A DNA stretch of 64,000 nucleotides. Origin: Luteibacter aegosomaticola. GTDB lineage: Bacteria > Pseudomonadota > Gammaproteobacteria > Xanthomonadales > Rhodanobacteraceae. Where the stretch lies: contig NZ_CP095741.1 of assembly GCF_023078475.1 (NCBI RefSeq), positions 4,810,001-4,874,000 of the forward strand, read 5' to 3'. The notes beneath the pieces are model-generated. The model ran no database searches. It saw only the letters and a list, made by a program, of their open reading frames with translations, and was not told where the DNA came from. The translations under genes were made by a program, and so were the position numbers. Positions 9,296 through 18,902 of this stretch are shown in pieces; position 1 is the stretch's first letter; the number at the start of each line of letters is the position of its first letter.

Positions 9296-9751
9296 TCAGT
9301 TGACGCCGGTGGACCCAAAACCGCCCTCACCCCGGCGCGACGGTGTGAACCCGTCGACGACGCGCAAACGCGCCCGCCCGACCGGCACCAGCAATAATTG
9401 CGCAATCCGGTCCCCCGGTGCGATGGTCAAATCGGCAGTTCCGCGATTCCATGCCGAAATCATGAGCGGTCCCTGGTAATCCGCATCGATAACACCCACC
9501 AGGTTGCCCATGACGAGCCCCTGCTTATGGCCGAGGCCCGAGCGCGGCACGATCAGAGCACACCAGGCGGGGTCGCCGATGTGAATGGCCATACCGGTCG
9601 GCACCAGGACGCTTTCACCGGGCTTGAGCGTGATGGGCGCCTCCACGGCAGCCCGCAGGTCCATGCCAGCGCTGCCGTCGGTGGCAGGTTCCGGCAGCGG
9701 GATGCTGTCGCCCAGGCGGGCGTCGAGCACCTTGAGTTCAATGTCGATCAA
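9296..9751 (-). CDS. dut: Deoxyuridine 5'-triphosphate nucleotidohydrolase
   Basis: 151 residues, the usual trimeric dUTPase size. All five family motifs are visible: [33 protein letters not shown] and the C-terminal [10 protein letters not shown]. It hydrolyses dUTP to dUMP, keeping uracil out of DNA and feeding thymidylate synthesis. Its start codon overlaps the coaBC stop by 4 bp, so translation is coupled; algC follows after 24 bp. Confidence 0.96.
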   Translation of the reverse strand: MIDIELKVLDARLGDSIPLPEPATDGSAGMDLRAAVEAPITLKPGESVLVPTGMAIHIGDPAWCALIVPRSGLGHKQGLVMGNLVGVIDADYQGPLMISAWNRGTADLTIAPGDRIAQLLLVPVGRARLRVVDGFTPSRRGEGGFGSTGVN

Positions 9752-10959
9752 GAGCGGATTCCATGGGTAGCAAGGAAGCGATCGGCCACGTGAGCCATGA
9801 GCTGGCGCGCGAGGTCCGTCTTCGGTGCCTGGGCCAGCGACGCGTCGCCATCGGCCCAGAAGAGATGTAGCGCGTTATCGGCCACTTCGAAGCCACGGCC
9901 GCCACCCACGTCGTTGGCGGCGATCATGTCCAGGCCCTTCCGCGCCAGCTTGTCGCGCGCATAGTCCGCCACGTCGCGGGTTTCCGCGGCAAAGCCGACG
10001 AGAAACGGGTGCTGCGGCCGCGCGGCCAGCGAGCCAATGATGTCGGGGTTCTCGGCAAGCTCCAGGCGCAGCGGCTCGCCACCGGCCTTCTTGAGCTTGT
10101 GCTCGGCGATACCCGCCGGACGGTAATCCCCGACGGCTGCCGCACCGATATAGATATCCGCACCGTCGCTCGCAGCCAGCACGGCTTCGTGCATCTGCCG
10201 GGCGCTGCGCACATCGATGCGCCGTACACCAGGCGGCGTCGGCAAGGCGACCGGACCGGCCACGAGGGTCACCTCGGCGCCGGCATCGCGTGCGGCGGCC
10301 GCGACGGCAAAACCCATCCGGCCGGAGCTGCGGTTGCCGATAAAGCGCACCGGGTCGATGTCTTCATACGTCGGGCCCGCGCTCACCACCACATGGCGGC
10401 CTCGCAGCCGCTGCTCGCCGAACGATGCGACCAGGATGTCCCGCAGCTCATGCGGTTCGAGCATGCGGCCCGAGCCAATGTCGCCACAGGCCTGGTCGCC
10501 GTCGGCGGGGCCGAGCACCTGGACGCCACGCACGCGCAACGTACCGATGTTGGCCTGCACGGCCGGGTGCGCCCACATCTGCTGGTTCATGGCGGGTGCG
10601 ATAGCCACGGGTGCGGCGGTTGCCAGCACCACGGTAGAAAGCAGGTCGTTGGCGAAGCCATGGGCTAGCCGCGCGATGGTATCGGCGCTGGCGGGCGCGA
10701 TGAGGATGCGCTCCGCCCATTTCGCCAGCTCGATATGCCCCATGGCCGCCTCACCCGCCTCATCCCACAGGCTGACGCGCACGGGCTGGCCGGAAAGTGC
10801 CTGGAACGTGGTGGGCGTGACGAAATGCGTGGCGCCTTCCGTCATGACGATGCGCACCTCGGCCTCGAGATCGCGCAGGCGACGGACGAGTTCGCAGATC
10901 TTGTAGGCGGCGATGCCGCCGGTGACGCCAATCAGGATGCGACGCTGGCGGAGGGTCAT
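9748..10959 (-). CDS. coaBC: Phosphopantothenoylcysteine synthetase/decarboxylase
   Basis: 403 residues from ATG 10959 ([20 protein letters not shown]). ATG 10974, five codons upstream, is equally possible and neither has a strong ribosome site; longer extensions are not family-like. The CoaC half has the flavin site [10 protein letters not shown] and the PAMNQQMW motif; the CoaB half has [13 protein letters not shown] and later [10 protein letters not shown]. It carries out two successive steps of coenzyme A synthesis. It heads the operon coaBC-dut-algC and is divergent from radC. Confidence 0.94.
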   Translation of the reverse strand: MTLRQRRILIGVTGGIAAYKICELVRRLRDLEAEVRIVMTEGATHFVTPTTFQALSGQPVRVSLWDEAGEAAMGHIELAKWAERILIAPASADTIARLAHGFANDLLSTVVLATAAPVAIAPAMNQQMWAHPAVQANIGTLRVRGVQVLGPADGDQACGDIGSGRMLEPHELRDILVASFGEQRLRGRHVVVSAGPTYEDIDPVRFIGNRSSGRMGFAVAAAARDAGAEVTLVAGPVALPTPPGVRRIDVRSARQMHEAVLAASDGADIYIGAAAVGDYRPAGIAEHKLKKAGGEPLRLELAENPDIIGSLAARPQHPFLVGFAAETRDVADYARDKLARKGLDMIAANDVGGGRGFEVADNALHLFWADGDASLAQAPKTDLARQLMAHVADRFLATHGIRS

Positions 10960-11132
10960 GGCGGAGCAAGGCATAGCAAAGAGACGGGTTAGCTTAACGG
11001 ATTTCCCTGACGCAGCCCCGTGACGAATGCCCGGCGTTTTTCGGAATCCTTCTATCGTCAGGAACGGGTTGGCAAACGTAACGTGGTGGGCCCCCAACCC
11101 ACGTCCCATCCGGGGCACGAAAGGAATCCCCC

Positions 11133-11870
11133 ATGCCGCGCCGATCCGCCAAGAAACACGCCGCCCGCGACGCCACGCCCGAGGGCACGACGTGGTCACA
11201 ACCCATCCCCGCCTGGCCTGCCCGCGAGCGCCCGCGGGAACGACTCCTGCTCCAGGGCCCCGCCGCCCTCTCCGACGCCGAACTCGTGGCCGTCCTGCTG
11301 GGCAACGGCACCCCAGGCGCCGATGCCGTCACCACGGGGCGGGCCCTGCTCGCCAGCGCCGGCAGCGTCGGCCGGCTTTTGGCCGGCGTTTCCGAGCTGG
11401 CCCATGTGCCGGGCGTCGGCCCGGTCAAGCGGGCCCGGCTCATAGCCGCCCTGGAGCTCGCCCGGCGCTCACTGGGCGAGGGGCTCACCGAACTGCCCGC
11501 CATCCGCGGCGTTGAGGATTGCTACGACTTCCTCAAGGCCCGCCTGGGCAACCTGAACCATGAAATCTTCGCCTGCCTGTTCCTGGACGTGCGCCACAGG
11601 GTCATCACCTTCGAGGTGCTTTCCGAAGGCACGATCAATGAAGCCACCGTCTACCCCCGCGAAGTCGTCCGGGCGTGCCTGCGCCACCACGCCAGCGCGG
11701 TCATCCTGGTCCACAACCATCCCTCGGGCGATGCATCGCCCAGCGTCGCCGATTGTGAAATCACCGAGCTCATCCGCGATGCCCTGGACCTGCTCGAGGT
11801 CAAACTGGTCGACCACATCGTGGTCGGGGCGGGCAAACCGGTTTCCATGGTCGCCAGGGGCCTGGCCTGA
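11133..11870 (+). CDS. radC: RadC family JAB1/MPN domain protein
   Basis: 245 residues. The N-terminal part has a helix-hairpin-helix type motif (VPGVGPVKRARLIAA); the C-terminal part has the JAMM metal signature HNHPSGDASPSVAD. An AGGAAT site precedes the ATG. The gene's role in DNA repair is disputed in the literature despite its name. The location, divergent from coaBC, is conserved in many gammaproteobacteria. A basic 25-residue N-terminal tail precedes the conserved ARERPRERLL segment. Confidence 0.93.
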   Translation: MPRRSAKKHAARDATPEGTTWSQPIPAWPARERPRERLLLQGPAALSDAELVAVLLGNGTPGADAVTTGRALLASAGSVGRLLAGVSELAHVPGVGPVKRARLIAALELARRSLGEGLTELPAIRGVEDCYDFLKARLGNLNHEIFACLFLDVRHRVITFEVLSEGTINEATVYPREVVRACLRHHASAVILVHNHPSGDASPSVADCEITELIRDALDLLEVKLVDHIVVGAGKPVSMVARGLA

Positions 11871-11872
11871 AA

Positions 11873-11908
11873 CAAAAAAAAGACGGCGCGAGTGCCGCTC
11901 GCGCCGTC
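11873..11908 (-). terminator. Intrinsic terminator oriented for the minus strand
   Basis: GACGGCGCGAG (11882-11892) and CTCGCGCCGTC (11898-11908) form a perfect 11-bp stem with a 5-nt loop. The A-run at 11873-11881 becomes a U-run just after the stem only when read leftwards. It therefore terminates a minus-strand transcript, although no protein gene on that strand lies to the right. It may also hinder read-through from radC. Confidence 0.75.
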
Positions 11909-12041
11909 ATGGGTCACCTGTCGAGGGAGGGGCTTCGATAACCCGTGCGTGCCTTGGGCCGGGGAGACACCGGGCACGAGAAAAAGTGTGACAGTGGCCG
12001 ATGACAACGCGGTGACGTGCCGCTTTCGCGCTGATGGCGGG
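11873..12041 (-). ncRNA. Candidate structured small RNA between radC and argS
   Basis: The terminator at 11873-11908 faces leftwards. About 140 bp to its right, the minus strand has a -10-like GATAAT (12053-12048); the -35 is weak. The predicted RNA of about 170 nt can fold: GTCACC near its 5' part pairs with GGTGAC, TGTC with GACA, and an inner hairpin has GTGCC/GGCAC with CCGG/CCGG around the loop TGTCTCC. C-rich unpaired stretches could pair with ribosome binding sites. I do not recognise a known RNA family. The call is inferred from sequence alone. Confidence 0.4.
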
Positions 12042-12320
12042 CTTGCATTATCTGACTTATGCACATCAGCCCTTTTTGTCAGTTGGCCGTCACAGCTGTT
12101 GTCCCGGCACAGGTCAGCAAGCTAAGTCATTGATCGGATAATGCTTAGTGTGTTACGTGCCGATGTCACGGCCCATACCCCGCCGCACTGGGCGGCGGGC
12201 CGGGCGATTGCCCACAGAGTTATCCACAGGCCTGTGGAGAACCTGCCCCCGCGCCGCAGGCCCGGCGCCACAGGCCCTTTCTGCTAGGATTACCGGTTCC
12301 ATATCCGTGTCGCGAAGCCC

Positions 12321-14009
12321 GTGAAACAAGAGCTCAAACAACTCGTCCTGCAGGCCATCGGCGCGCTGCGTGAGTCCGGCAAGCTGCCGTCCGATTTCGT
12401 CGCCCCGGTGTTCGTGATCGAGCGCACCCGCAGCCGCGAGCACGGCGATTTCGCGACCAATGCCGCCATGATGATGGCCAAGGCTGCCGGCCGTAAGCCG
12501 CGCGATATCGCCACCGACCTGGTCGAGGCCATGCCCGCCTCCCCGCTCGTGGGCAAGGTCGAGATCGCCGGCCCGGGCTTTATCAACTTCTTCCTGGCCC
12601 CGGCCGCCTTCCACGCCGAGATCTCGCGCGCCCTGGCGGAAACCGGAAAGTACGGCCAGAACAACGACGGCGGCGGCCGCACGGCGGGCGTCGAGTACGT
12701 CTCGGCCAACCCCACCGGCCCCCTGCATGTCGGCCACGGCCGCGCGGCGGCCATCGGCGACAGCATCAGCCGCCTGCTCGGGGCCACCGGCTACAAGGTC
12801 GCCCGCGAGTTCTACTACAACGACGCCGGCGTGCAGATCGCCAACCTGGCGCTCTCGACCCAGTGCCGGGCCAAGGGCATCGGCCCGGATGACGCCGGCT
12901 GGCCGGAAAGCGGCTACCGCGGCGATTACATCGCCGACGTGGCCCAGGCCTTCCTGGCGAAGGCATCGGTCGAAGCCGATGGCGAGGTGGTCACCGCCAC
13001 GGGCGACGCCGATAACCTCGACGATGTGCGCCGCTTCGCCGTGGCCTACCTGCGCCACGAGCAGGACCTGGACCTGAAGGCCTTCGGCGTGTCGTTCGAT
13101 GTCTACTACCTCGAGTCCTCGCTCTACAGCGAAGGCAAGGTGGACGAGACCGTGCGCGAGCTGGTCGCCCATGGCCACACTTATGAAGAAGGCGGTGCGC
13201 TGTGGCTGCGCTCCACCGATTTCGGTGACGACAAGGACCGCGTCATGCGCAAGTCCGACGGCACCTACACCTACTTCCTGCCCGACGTCGCCTACCACCG
13301 CACCAAGTGGCAGCGCGGCTACGAGCGCGCCATCACCGAGCTGGGCAGCGACCACCACGGTTCGCTGGCCCGCGTGAAGGCCGGCTTGCAGGCGCTCGAT
13401 GCCGGTATCCCGAAGAACTGGCCGGAATACGTGCTGCACCAGATGGTCACCGTGATGAAGGGCGGCGAGGAGGTGAAGATCTCCAAGCGTGCCGGCTCGT
13501 ACGTCACGTTGCGCGATCTCATCGATGAAGTGGGCCGTGATGCCACGCGCTACTTCCTCATTGCGCGCAAGGCCGACTCGCAGCTCGTCTTCGACATCGA
13601 CCTGGCCCGTTCACAGACCAACGACAACCCGGTGTACTACATCCAGTACGCGCATGCCCGCGCCAGCCGCGTCTTCCGCGAACTGGCCGATCGTGGCCTC
13701 GCCACCGATCGCGGCAACGGCATCGCGAAGCTGCCCCTGCTCGACACCGAGCACGAGCAGGCGCTGATGTTCGAGCTGTCGCGTTACCCGGAAGTCGTCG
13801 AGGCCGCCGGCATCAATCTGGAACCGCACCTGATCGCCCAATACCTGCGCGAGCTCGCGGGCGCCCTGCACAGTTACTATCACGAGCACAAATGGATCGT
13901 TGACGACGCTGACCAGCGCGACGCCCGCCTTACGCTCGTGGCGGCGACGCAGCAGGTCCTTCGCAACGGCCTCGACCTGCTGGGCATCAGCGCCCCGGAG
14001 AGCATGTAA
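12321..14009 (+). CDS. argS: Arginyl-tRNA synthetase
   Basis: 562 residues from the GTG at 12321. The class I signature is [15 protein letters not shown], with HVGH as the HIGH motif, and the KMSKS-like loop is [10 protein letters not shown]. The N-terminal Add1 domain and the C-terminal DALR anticodon domain (ending in [14 protein letters not shown]) are both complete. It charges tRNA-Arg. The stop codon shares one base with the ATG of the next gene (TAATG), so the SPOR gene is translationally coupled. Confidence 0.96.
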   Translation: MKQELKQLVLQAIGALRESGKLPSDFVAPVFVIERTRSREHGDFATNAAMMMAKAAGRKPRDIATDLVEAMPASPLVGKVEIAGPGFINFFLAPAAFHAEISRALAETGKYGQNNDGGGRTAGVEYVSANPTGPLHVGHGRAAAIGDSISRLLGATGYKVAREFYYNDAGVQIANLALSTQCRAKGIGPDDAGWPESGYRGDYIADVAQAFLAKASVEADGEVVTATGDADNLDDVRRFAVAYLRHEQDLDLKAFGVSFDVYYLESSLYSEGKVDETVRELVAHGHTYEEGGALWLRSTDFGDDKDRVMRKSDGTYTYFLPDVAYHRTKWQRGYERAITELGSDHHGSLARVKAGLQALDAGIPKNWPEYVLHQMVTVMKGGEEVKISKRAGSYVTLRDLIDEVGRDATRYFLIARKADSQLVFDIDLARSQTNDNPVYYIQYAHARASRVFRELADRGLATDRGNGIAKLPLLDTEHEQALMFELSRYPEVVEAAGINLEPHLIAQYLRELAGALHSYYHEHKWIVDDADQRDARLTLVAATQQVLRNGLDLLGISAPESM

Positions 14010-14770
14010 TGGCAACACGCAAGAAGGGCAAAGGCCGCCAGGCGGTCCGCAACAGTTCCGGCGGCATGCCGGGCTGGGGCTGGGCGCTCATCGGCATCCT
14101 TGCCGGTGCCCTGCTCATGGCGTTCGCCATGAAGGGCAGCTTCATGCCCATGAAGAAGGATGGCCCCGAGGCCAACCCGCAGGCCACCGCGCAGAAGGGC
14201 AGCGATCCGGGCGTGGCTGACCAGACCCAGCCTGAGAAGGCCGACAACAAGCCGCATAAGCCGTCGTACGATTTCTACTCGGTGCTCTCCGAGAAGGAAG
14301 TGCGGATCCCGGATGCCGAGATCCACGCGCAGGCGAAGGCCGAGGCCCAGCAGAACCAGCAGCAGACGGCCGCCGCCCAGCAGCAGGCTCAGGCCGCACA
14401 GCAAGCCCAGGCAGCCGCCGCCGCTGCGCAGAAGCAGCAGGTCGATGCGGCCACGGCCAACCTGCCGAAGGCCAGCACGCAGACGGTTACGGCGACGCCC
14501 GCACAGACCCAGCAGGCTCCGGCCGCGTCGGGCGGCAGCGGGTATCTTCTGCAGGTAGGCGCGTTCCCGAGCGCCGCCGATGCGGAAGCGCTGAAGGCCA
14601 AACTCGCGCTGCAGGGCTTCATCGCCAACGTGCAGCCGGTGAAGGTGGGCGCGCAGACTTACAACCGCGTGCGCCTTGGGCCGTTCAAGTCGGCGACCGA
14701 ACTGGAAGGCACGCAGCAGCGCCTGCAGTCGGCTGGCATCAAGGCCATTGCCCTGAAAGAAGGCAGCTGA
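14009..14770 (+). CDS. SPOR domain membrane protein (FtsN-like)
   Basis: 253 residues. A basic N-terminus is followed by one membrane segment (WGWALIGILAGALLMAFAM), then a charged linker, a Gln/Ala-rich low-complexity stretch, and a C-terminal SPOR domain (YLLQVGAFPSAADAEALKAKL to YNRVRLGPF). SPOR domains bind denuded glycan strands at the septum, so a role in division like FtsN is likely. The order argS then SPOR protein is common in Xanthomonadales and Pseudomonas. A strong terminator follows. Confidence 0.88.
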   Translation: MATRKKGKGRQAVRNSSGGMPGWGWALIGILAGALLMAFAMKGSFMPMKKDGPEANPQATAQKGSDPGVADQTQPEKADNKPHKPSYDFYSVLSEKEVRIPDAEIHAQAKAEAQQNQQQTAAAQQQAQAAQQAQAAAAAAQKQQVDAATANLPKASTQTVTATPAQTQQAPAASGGSGYLLQVGAFPSAADAEALKAKLALQGFIANVQPVKVGAQTYNRVRLGPFKSATELEGTQQRLQSAGIKAIALKEGS

Positions 14771-14788
14771 TCCACTGCCCGCCTGACG

Positions 14789-14819
14789 AAAAAACCCGCC
14801 TTTCGGCGGGTTTTTTTGT
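14789..14819. terminator. Bidirectional intrinsic terminator
   Basis: AAAAAACCCGCC, loop TTTC, then GGCGGGTTTTTTTG. The A-run and T-run on both sides of the stem make it work for the SPOR gene and for the convergent dehydrogenase gene. Confidence 0.85.
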
Positions 14820-15680
14820 TTAGCTCTTGCGCTTCAGGCGGATCAGCGCGGAGATGTCGTCGTCGCCGTAGCCTTCGGACATCAGCTGGGCGAAGTCCGA
14901 CAGGGACTGCTCGATGATCGTGCGGTTGGTGCCCGCATCGGCGGCGATGCCGCGGACGATGCCCAGATCCTTATGCAGCAGCGCCAGCTTGAAGCCCACC
15001 GAGAACTCGTTGCGCAGCATGGTGGCGCCGCGCTTTTCGAGGAACCAGTTGCCGGCCGCGCCAGCGCCGAGCGTCGGGATCAGGCGTTCCGGATCGAGGC
15101 CCAGCGCTTCACCCAGGGCCAGGCCCTCGGTCACGGCATGGGCGATACCCGCGACGAGCACCTGGTTCACCGCCTTGGTGGCCTGGCCGGCGCCCACCGG
15201 ACCCATGTGGGTCACGCGGGCCGCATACGCTTCCAGCACCGGGCGTGCCGTTTCCAGCACGTCAGCGTCGCCGCCGACCATCACCGAAAGCTTGCCGTTC
15301 TTCGCGCCTTCGACGCCACCGGACACCGGGGCGTCGAGGAACGTGCCGCCCGCCTCGCCAATGATGCGTGCCGCCTTCTTCGCCGTATCCGGCGAGACCG
15401 TCGAATGGTCGACGACGATGGCACCCTTCTTCAGCGTCGGCGCCAGCGCTTCGACCACGCCGATCACATCGGCATCGGCGCTCACGCACACGGCGATCAC
15501 ATCGCAGCTCGACGCGATCGAGGCGAGATCCGGCGCCTGCACGCCCAGTTCCTGCGCCAGCGCATCAGCGCGGGCCTGCGTGCGGTTGCTCACCGCGGCG
15601 AGCAGGCCTTTCGCATGGAGGTGGCCGGCCATCGGGGCACCCATGGCGCCCAGCCCAATAAATGCAGCCTTCAAAGTCAT
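14820..15680 (-). CDS. NAD(P)-dependent beta-hydroxyacid dehydrogenase family protein
   Basis: 286 residues. The Rossmann motif AFIGLGAMGAPMAGHL, the substrate motif DAPVSGGVEGAKNGKLSVMVGG and the catalytic lysine segment GQATKAVNQ place it with 3-hydroxyisobutyrate and tartronate semialdehyde (2-hydroxy-3-oxopropionate) reductases. The substrate cannot be told from sequence; related enzymes reduce succinate or glyoxylate semialdehydes. Its start overlaps the speA stop by 4 bp, so it is co-translated with arginine decarboxylase. An aldehyde from polyamine catabolism is a possible but unproven substrate. Confidence 0.88.
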   Translation of the reverse strand: MTLKAAFIGLGAMGAPMAGHLHAKGLLAAVSNRTQARADALAQELGVQAPDLASIASSCDVIAVCVSADADVIGVVEALAPTLKKGAIVVDHSTVSPDTAKKAARIIGEAGGTFLDAPVSGGVEGAKNGKLSVMVGGDADVLETARPVLEAYAARVTHMGPVGAGQATKAVNQVLVAGIAHAVTEGLALGEALGLDPERLIPTLGAGAAGNWFLEKRGATMLRNEFSVGFKLALLHKDLGIVRGIAADAGTNRTIIEQSLSDFAQLMSEGYGDDDISALIRLKRKS

Positions 15681-17563
15681 CGCGTAGTTTCCGCCAGGTA
15701 GGTGTAGCCGGTGAGGCCCTTGTCGAGCGATGCGGCGAGTTCGTCAGCGACCGCGCCTTCGATGCCGGCCGCCTTGATGCGGTCGGCATACGTCTGGCGC
15801 AGCGCCTTCACGTCGTAGCCCACGTAATCGAGCATCAGGTCCGTCGTGTCACCACGGCGGATGTGCGCGAACTCGTAGCCCGAGGCCGTAGCGCGGACGT
15901 TCACCGCATCGGTATCGCCGAACAGGTTGTGGATATCGCCCAGGGTCTCCTGGTACGCGCCCACCATGAAGATGCCCAGGCGGTACGACTCGCCATCCTT
16001 CAGCGGATGCAGCGGCAGGCTCACGTCCACGCCTTCGGCGTCCACGTAGTGGTCGATGCGGCCGTCCGAATCGCAGGTGAGATCGGCGATGACGCCGCGA
16101 CGGGTCGGTTCTTCGTCCAGACGGTTGATCGGCACGATCGGGAAGATCTGGTCGATGGCCCAGATATCCGGCACCGATTCGAACACCGAGAAATTCACGA
16201 AGTACTTGTCGACCAGCTTCTCGTCCAGGTCGTCCAGCGCCTGACGGTGGGCGCGCTCCGCCGGCAGCAGGCGCGGACGCACGGCGTTGGCGATGGCATA
16301 GAACAGGTCGTCGAGCGTGGCGCGGTCGCGCAGGTCGAGCTGGCCCAGTGCGTACAGCGCCTGGCCTTCGGCGAAGTGGTGCTGCGCTTCGTGGAACAGT
16401 TCGAGCGGCGGACGCTCATCCAGCTCGGCGTGGGTTTCACGCAGGTGGCGCAGCACGGCCGGCTCGTCCGCGCGCGGCGCGTCGATCGCGCCCGGCGGCA
16501 CTTCTTCCACCTCGCTCACGTTCACCACCATCACCGCGTGGTGCGCGGTCATGGCGCGGCCGGATTCGGTGAAGATCGTGGGCGCGGGCATGCCGTGCTC
16601 GGCCACGGCCTCGGCCAGCGGCTGCACGATGCTGGCCGCGTACTGGCCCATGCTGTAGTTGATCGAATTGAAGCTGCGCGAACGGGTACCTTCGTAATCG
16701 ACGCCCAGGCCACCGCCGACGTCGACCACATCGATGGGCACGCCCAGCTTGTGCAGCTCGATGAAGTAACGCACGGCTTCGCGCATACCCGCCGCGATAT
16801 CGCGCACGTTCGAAATCTGCGAGCCCATGTGGAAGTGCTGCAGGCGCAGGGTGTGCTTCAGGCCGGCGGCATCCAGGCGCTCGATGAGCTCCAGCACCTG
16901 GCCGGGGCTGAGGCCGAACTTGCCCTTGTCACCACCGGTGTTCTGCCACTTGCCGGCACCGATCGAGGCCAGGCGCACGCGCACGCCGAGCAGCGGCTCG
17001 ACATCCAGCGCCTTGGCTTCGGCCAGCACGTGGTCCAGCTCGGAGAGCTTTTCGATCACGATGTGCACGCGCAGGCCGAGCTTGCGGCCGATCAACGCCA
17101 GGCGCACGTACTCGCGATCCTTGTAGCCGTTGCAGACCACCATGCTGCCCGGGCGGGCATAGGCCAGCACGGCCATCAGCTCGGGCTTGGAACCGGCCTC
17201 GAGGCCGAAGCCCTGTTCGCCGGCGGCGACCAGCTCGCCCACGACGCCGCGCTGCTGGTTCACCTTGATCGGGTAGATCGCGGTGTAGCTGCCGGCGTAG
17301 TCGGCGTCGTCGATCGCTTTGCCGAAGGCTTCCTGCAGCTTGCGCAGGCGGTCGGCCAGGATATCGGGGAAGCGGACGAGCAGCGGCAGGCGCAGGCCTT
17401 CGGCCGTGGCCTGGGCCACGATGGCCGGCAGGTCGAGGGCCGGGCCCTCGTCGCCACGCGGGCGCATCTGCAGGTGGCCGTTGCCGGCCACGTCGACGTA
17501 GCCGTTGCTCCAGTGGGGGATCGCGTAGGTCAGCTTGGCGCGATCAATGGTCCAGTTCGCCAT
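15677..17563 (-). CDS. speA: Biosynthetic arginine decarboxylase
   Basis: 628 residues from the ATG at 17563 (MANWTIDRAKLTYAI), matching the family length of about 630; GGAGA lies upstream. The PLP lysine is in YPIKVNQQRG, with VDVGGGLGVDYEGT and the metal/substrate segment WAIDQIFPIVPINRL also typical. It makes agmatine from arginine. With speE divergent next door this is a polyamine locus; the agmatine-to-putrescine enzymes are not in the window. The extra upstream frame to 17752 has no family resemblance. Confidence 0.95.
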   Translation of the reverse strand: MANWTIDRAKLTYAIPHWSNGYVDVAGNGHLQMRPRGDEGPALDLPAIVAQATAEGLRLPLLVRFPDILADRLRKLQEAFGKAIDDADYAGSYTAIYPIKVNQQRGVVGELVAAGEQGFGLEAGSKPELMAVLAYARPGSMVVCNGYKDREYVRLALIGRKLGLRVHIVIEKLSELDHVLAEAKALDVEPLLGVRVRLASIGAGKWQNTGGDKGKFGLSPGQVLELIERLDAAGLKHTLRLQHFHMGSQISNVRDIAAGMREAVRYFIELHKLGVPIDVVDVGGGLGVDYEGTRSRSFNSINYSMGQYAASIVQPLAEAVAEHGMPAPTIFTESGRAMTAHHAVMVVNVSEVEEVPPGAIDAPRADEPAVLRHLRETHAELDERPPLELFHEAQHHFAEGQALYALGQLDLRDRATLDDLFYAIANAVRPRLLPAERAHRQALDDLDEKLVDKYFVNFSVFESVPDIWAIDQIFPIVPINRLDEEPTRRGVIADLTCDSDGRIDHYVDAEGVDVSLPLHPLKDGESYRLGIFMVGAYQETLGDIHNLFGDTDAVNVRATASGYEFAHIRRGDTTDLMLDYVGYDVKALRQTYADRIKAAGIEGAVADELAASLDKGLTGYTYLAETTR

Positions 17564-17872
17564 GGGGAGGCGGTCTCCAGGTGATGTTGTCGTGTCCCCT
17601 TGAGGGGGCGCGGAACAGTCGCAGCGGCGAACCTTGACGTAGAACGGGCCTGGGCAGCCGGGAGCCTCGCACGCCGCGGGGCCGACCAGACGGGGCCAGC
17701 CGTCCAAGACGGACGGCGGCTGACCTTCTATTGTAGCGGGCAGGGATGACATCCGTGTATCGCCCTGCGGCGACGCGGACCACCCGATCTTTCAGGGACT
17801 TGGCCGCTTTTTGCCCAAGAGCCGGTACAATCATCCGTTTCGCCCCCTTACCCGTTTCCAGGAACAAGCGTC
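17564..17872. promoter_or_regulatory. speA/speE divergent promoter region
   Basis: 309 bp without a gene. TACAAT occurs on the plus strand at 17826-17831, about 40 bp before speE, and on the minus strand at 17735-17730, about 165 bp before speA; both resemble -10 elements, with weak -35 boxes. GCCGTCC/GGACGGC (17699-17717) forms a hairpin that would lie in the speA leader. No riboswitch family was recognised. Confidence 0.4.
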
Positions 17873-18730
17873 ATGTCGCAGCAGCAGCTCAGCTGGTTTA
17901 CCGAGGCCCATCAGGCGTCGGGCTCCTCCATCGGTTACCGCGTCGAGCGCCTCCTGCACGCGGAGAAGACCCCGTGGCAGACGATCGAGATCTACCAGAC
18001 CACCGATTGGGGCAACCTCATGGTGATCGACGGCTGCGTCATGCTGACCAGCCGCGACAACTTCCTGTACCACGAGATGATGACCCACCCGGCGCTGTTC
18101 ACCCACGCCCGCGCCAAGCGCGTCGTCATCATTGGCGGCGGCGATTGCGGCACCCTGCGTGAGGTGCTCAAGCACGAGGAAGTCGAGAAGGCCACCCAGG
18201 TGGAGATCGACGAGCGTGTCACCCGCCTGGCCGAGGAGTACTTCCCGGAGCTGTGCGATTCGAACAACGACCCGCGCGCCGAGCTGCTCTTCATCGACGG
18301 CATCAAGTACATGGCCGAGGCCGATCCGGAATCGATCGACCTGATCATCGTCGACTCGACCGACCCGGTGGGCCCGGCCGAAGGCCTGTTCAACGCCGCG
18401 TTCTACGCCAGCTGCTTCAAGGCCCTGCGCCACGGCGGCATCCTGGTGCAGCAGTCGGAATCGCCGCTGGCCCACATCGAGCTGATCAAGTCGATGCGTT
18501 CGGCCATGCGCACCGCCGGCTTCAAGGCCGTGCGTACCCTGCCGTTCCCGCAGCCGTGCTACCCCACCGGCTGGTGGAGCTGCACCATGGCTCGCAAGGA
18601 CGGCGACCTGTCCGGCTTCCGCGAGCGCGGCGCCATCAGCAAGGGCTTCCCGACCAAGTACTACAACGCCGATATCCACAAGGGCGCCCTCGCCCAGCCG
18701 GAATTCATGCGCGAGCAGCTTGGCGATTAA
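17873..18730 (+). CDS. speE: Polyamine aminopropyltransferase (spermidine synthase)
   Basis: 285 residues, full length. The decarboxylated-SAM site reads IIGGGDCGTLREVLKHE; the canonical version has GGDGG, and a Cys at that place is an acceptable variant. Other motifs are DGCVMLTSRDNFLYHEMM and IVDSTDPVGPAEGLF, and the substrate-site PYPTG-like PCYPTGWW. It moves an aminopropyl group to putrescine. AGGAA precedes the ATG. Divergent from speA. Confidence 0.95.
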   Translation: MSQQQLSWFTEAHQASGSSIGYRVERLLHAEKTPWQTIEIYQTTDWGNLMVIDGCVMLTSRDNFLYHEMMTHPALFTHARAKRVVIIGGGDCGTLREVLKHEEVEKATQVEIDERVTRLAEEYFPELCDSNNDPRAELLFIDGIKYMAEADPESIDLIIVDSTDPVGPAEGLFNAAFYASCFKALRHGGILVQQSESPLAHIELIKSMRSAMRTAGFKAVRTLPFPQPCYPTGWWSCTMARKDGDLSGFRERGAISKGFPTKYYNADIHKGALAQPEFMREQLGD

Positions 18731-18740
18731 TCGCCAAGCC

Positions 18741-18866
18741 GTAGGAGCTCACCCTGTGAGCGACGCCGTTCGCGAAAGCGCCACAGGGCCTGAATCGGTA
18801 TCGCAAAAGCCCCACAAGCCCTGAAGTGGTATCGCGAAAGATGTCGCCCACAGGGTGGGCTCCTAC
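18741..18866. repeat. REP-type paired palindromic element (GTAGGAGC family)
   Basis: It begins GTAGGAGCTCACCCTGTGAGCGA and ends with the inverse TCGCCCACAGGGTGGGCTCCTAC. The ends resemble those at 27338-27433 almost exactly. This is the arrangement of REP doublets (BIME) in Pseudomonas and Xanthomonadales, spread by RAYT (TnpA-REP) transposases. No RAYT gene lies in this window. Confidence 0.85.
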
Positions 18867-18872
18867 GCAAAT

Positions 18873-18902
18873 AAAAAAGGCGCCCCGAAGGGCGCCTTTT
18901 TT
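18873..18902. terminator. Bidirectional intrinsic terminator after speE
   Basis: AAAAAAGGCGCC, loop CCGAAG, GGCGCCTTTTTT. The stem is perfect and flanked by A- and T-runs; it serves speE and the convergent gene whose stop codon starts at 18903. Confidence 0.85.

Noticed and set aside
12220..12237. TTATCCACA, an exact DnaA-box, inside CCACAGGCCTGTGG
   Set aside because: A single box without clustered repeats, an AT-rich unwinding region or dnaA/dnaN nearby is not evidence for an origin; single boxes arise by chance or may regulate one gene.
15662..17584. 640-codon open frame on the plus strand
   Set aside because: It is the antisense of speA; its translation is His/Val/Arg-rich without any motif, a common effect of high-GC codon bias.
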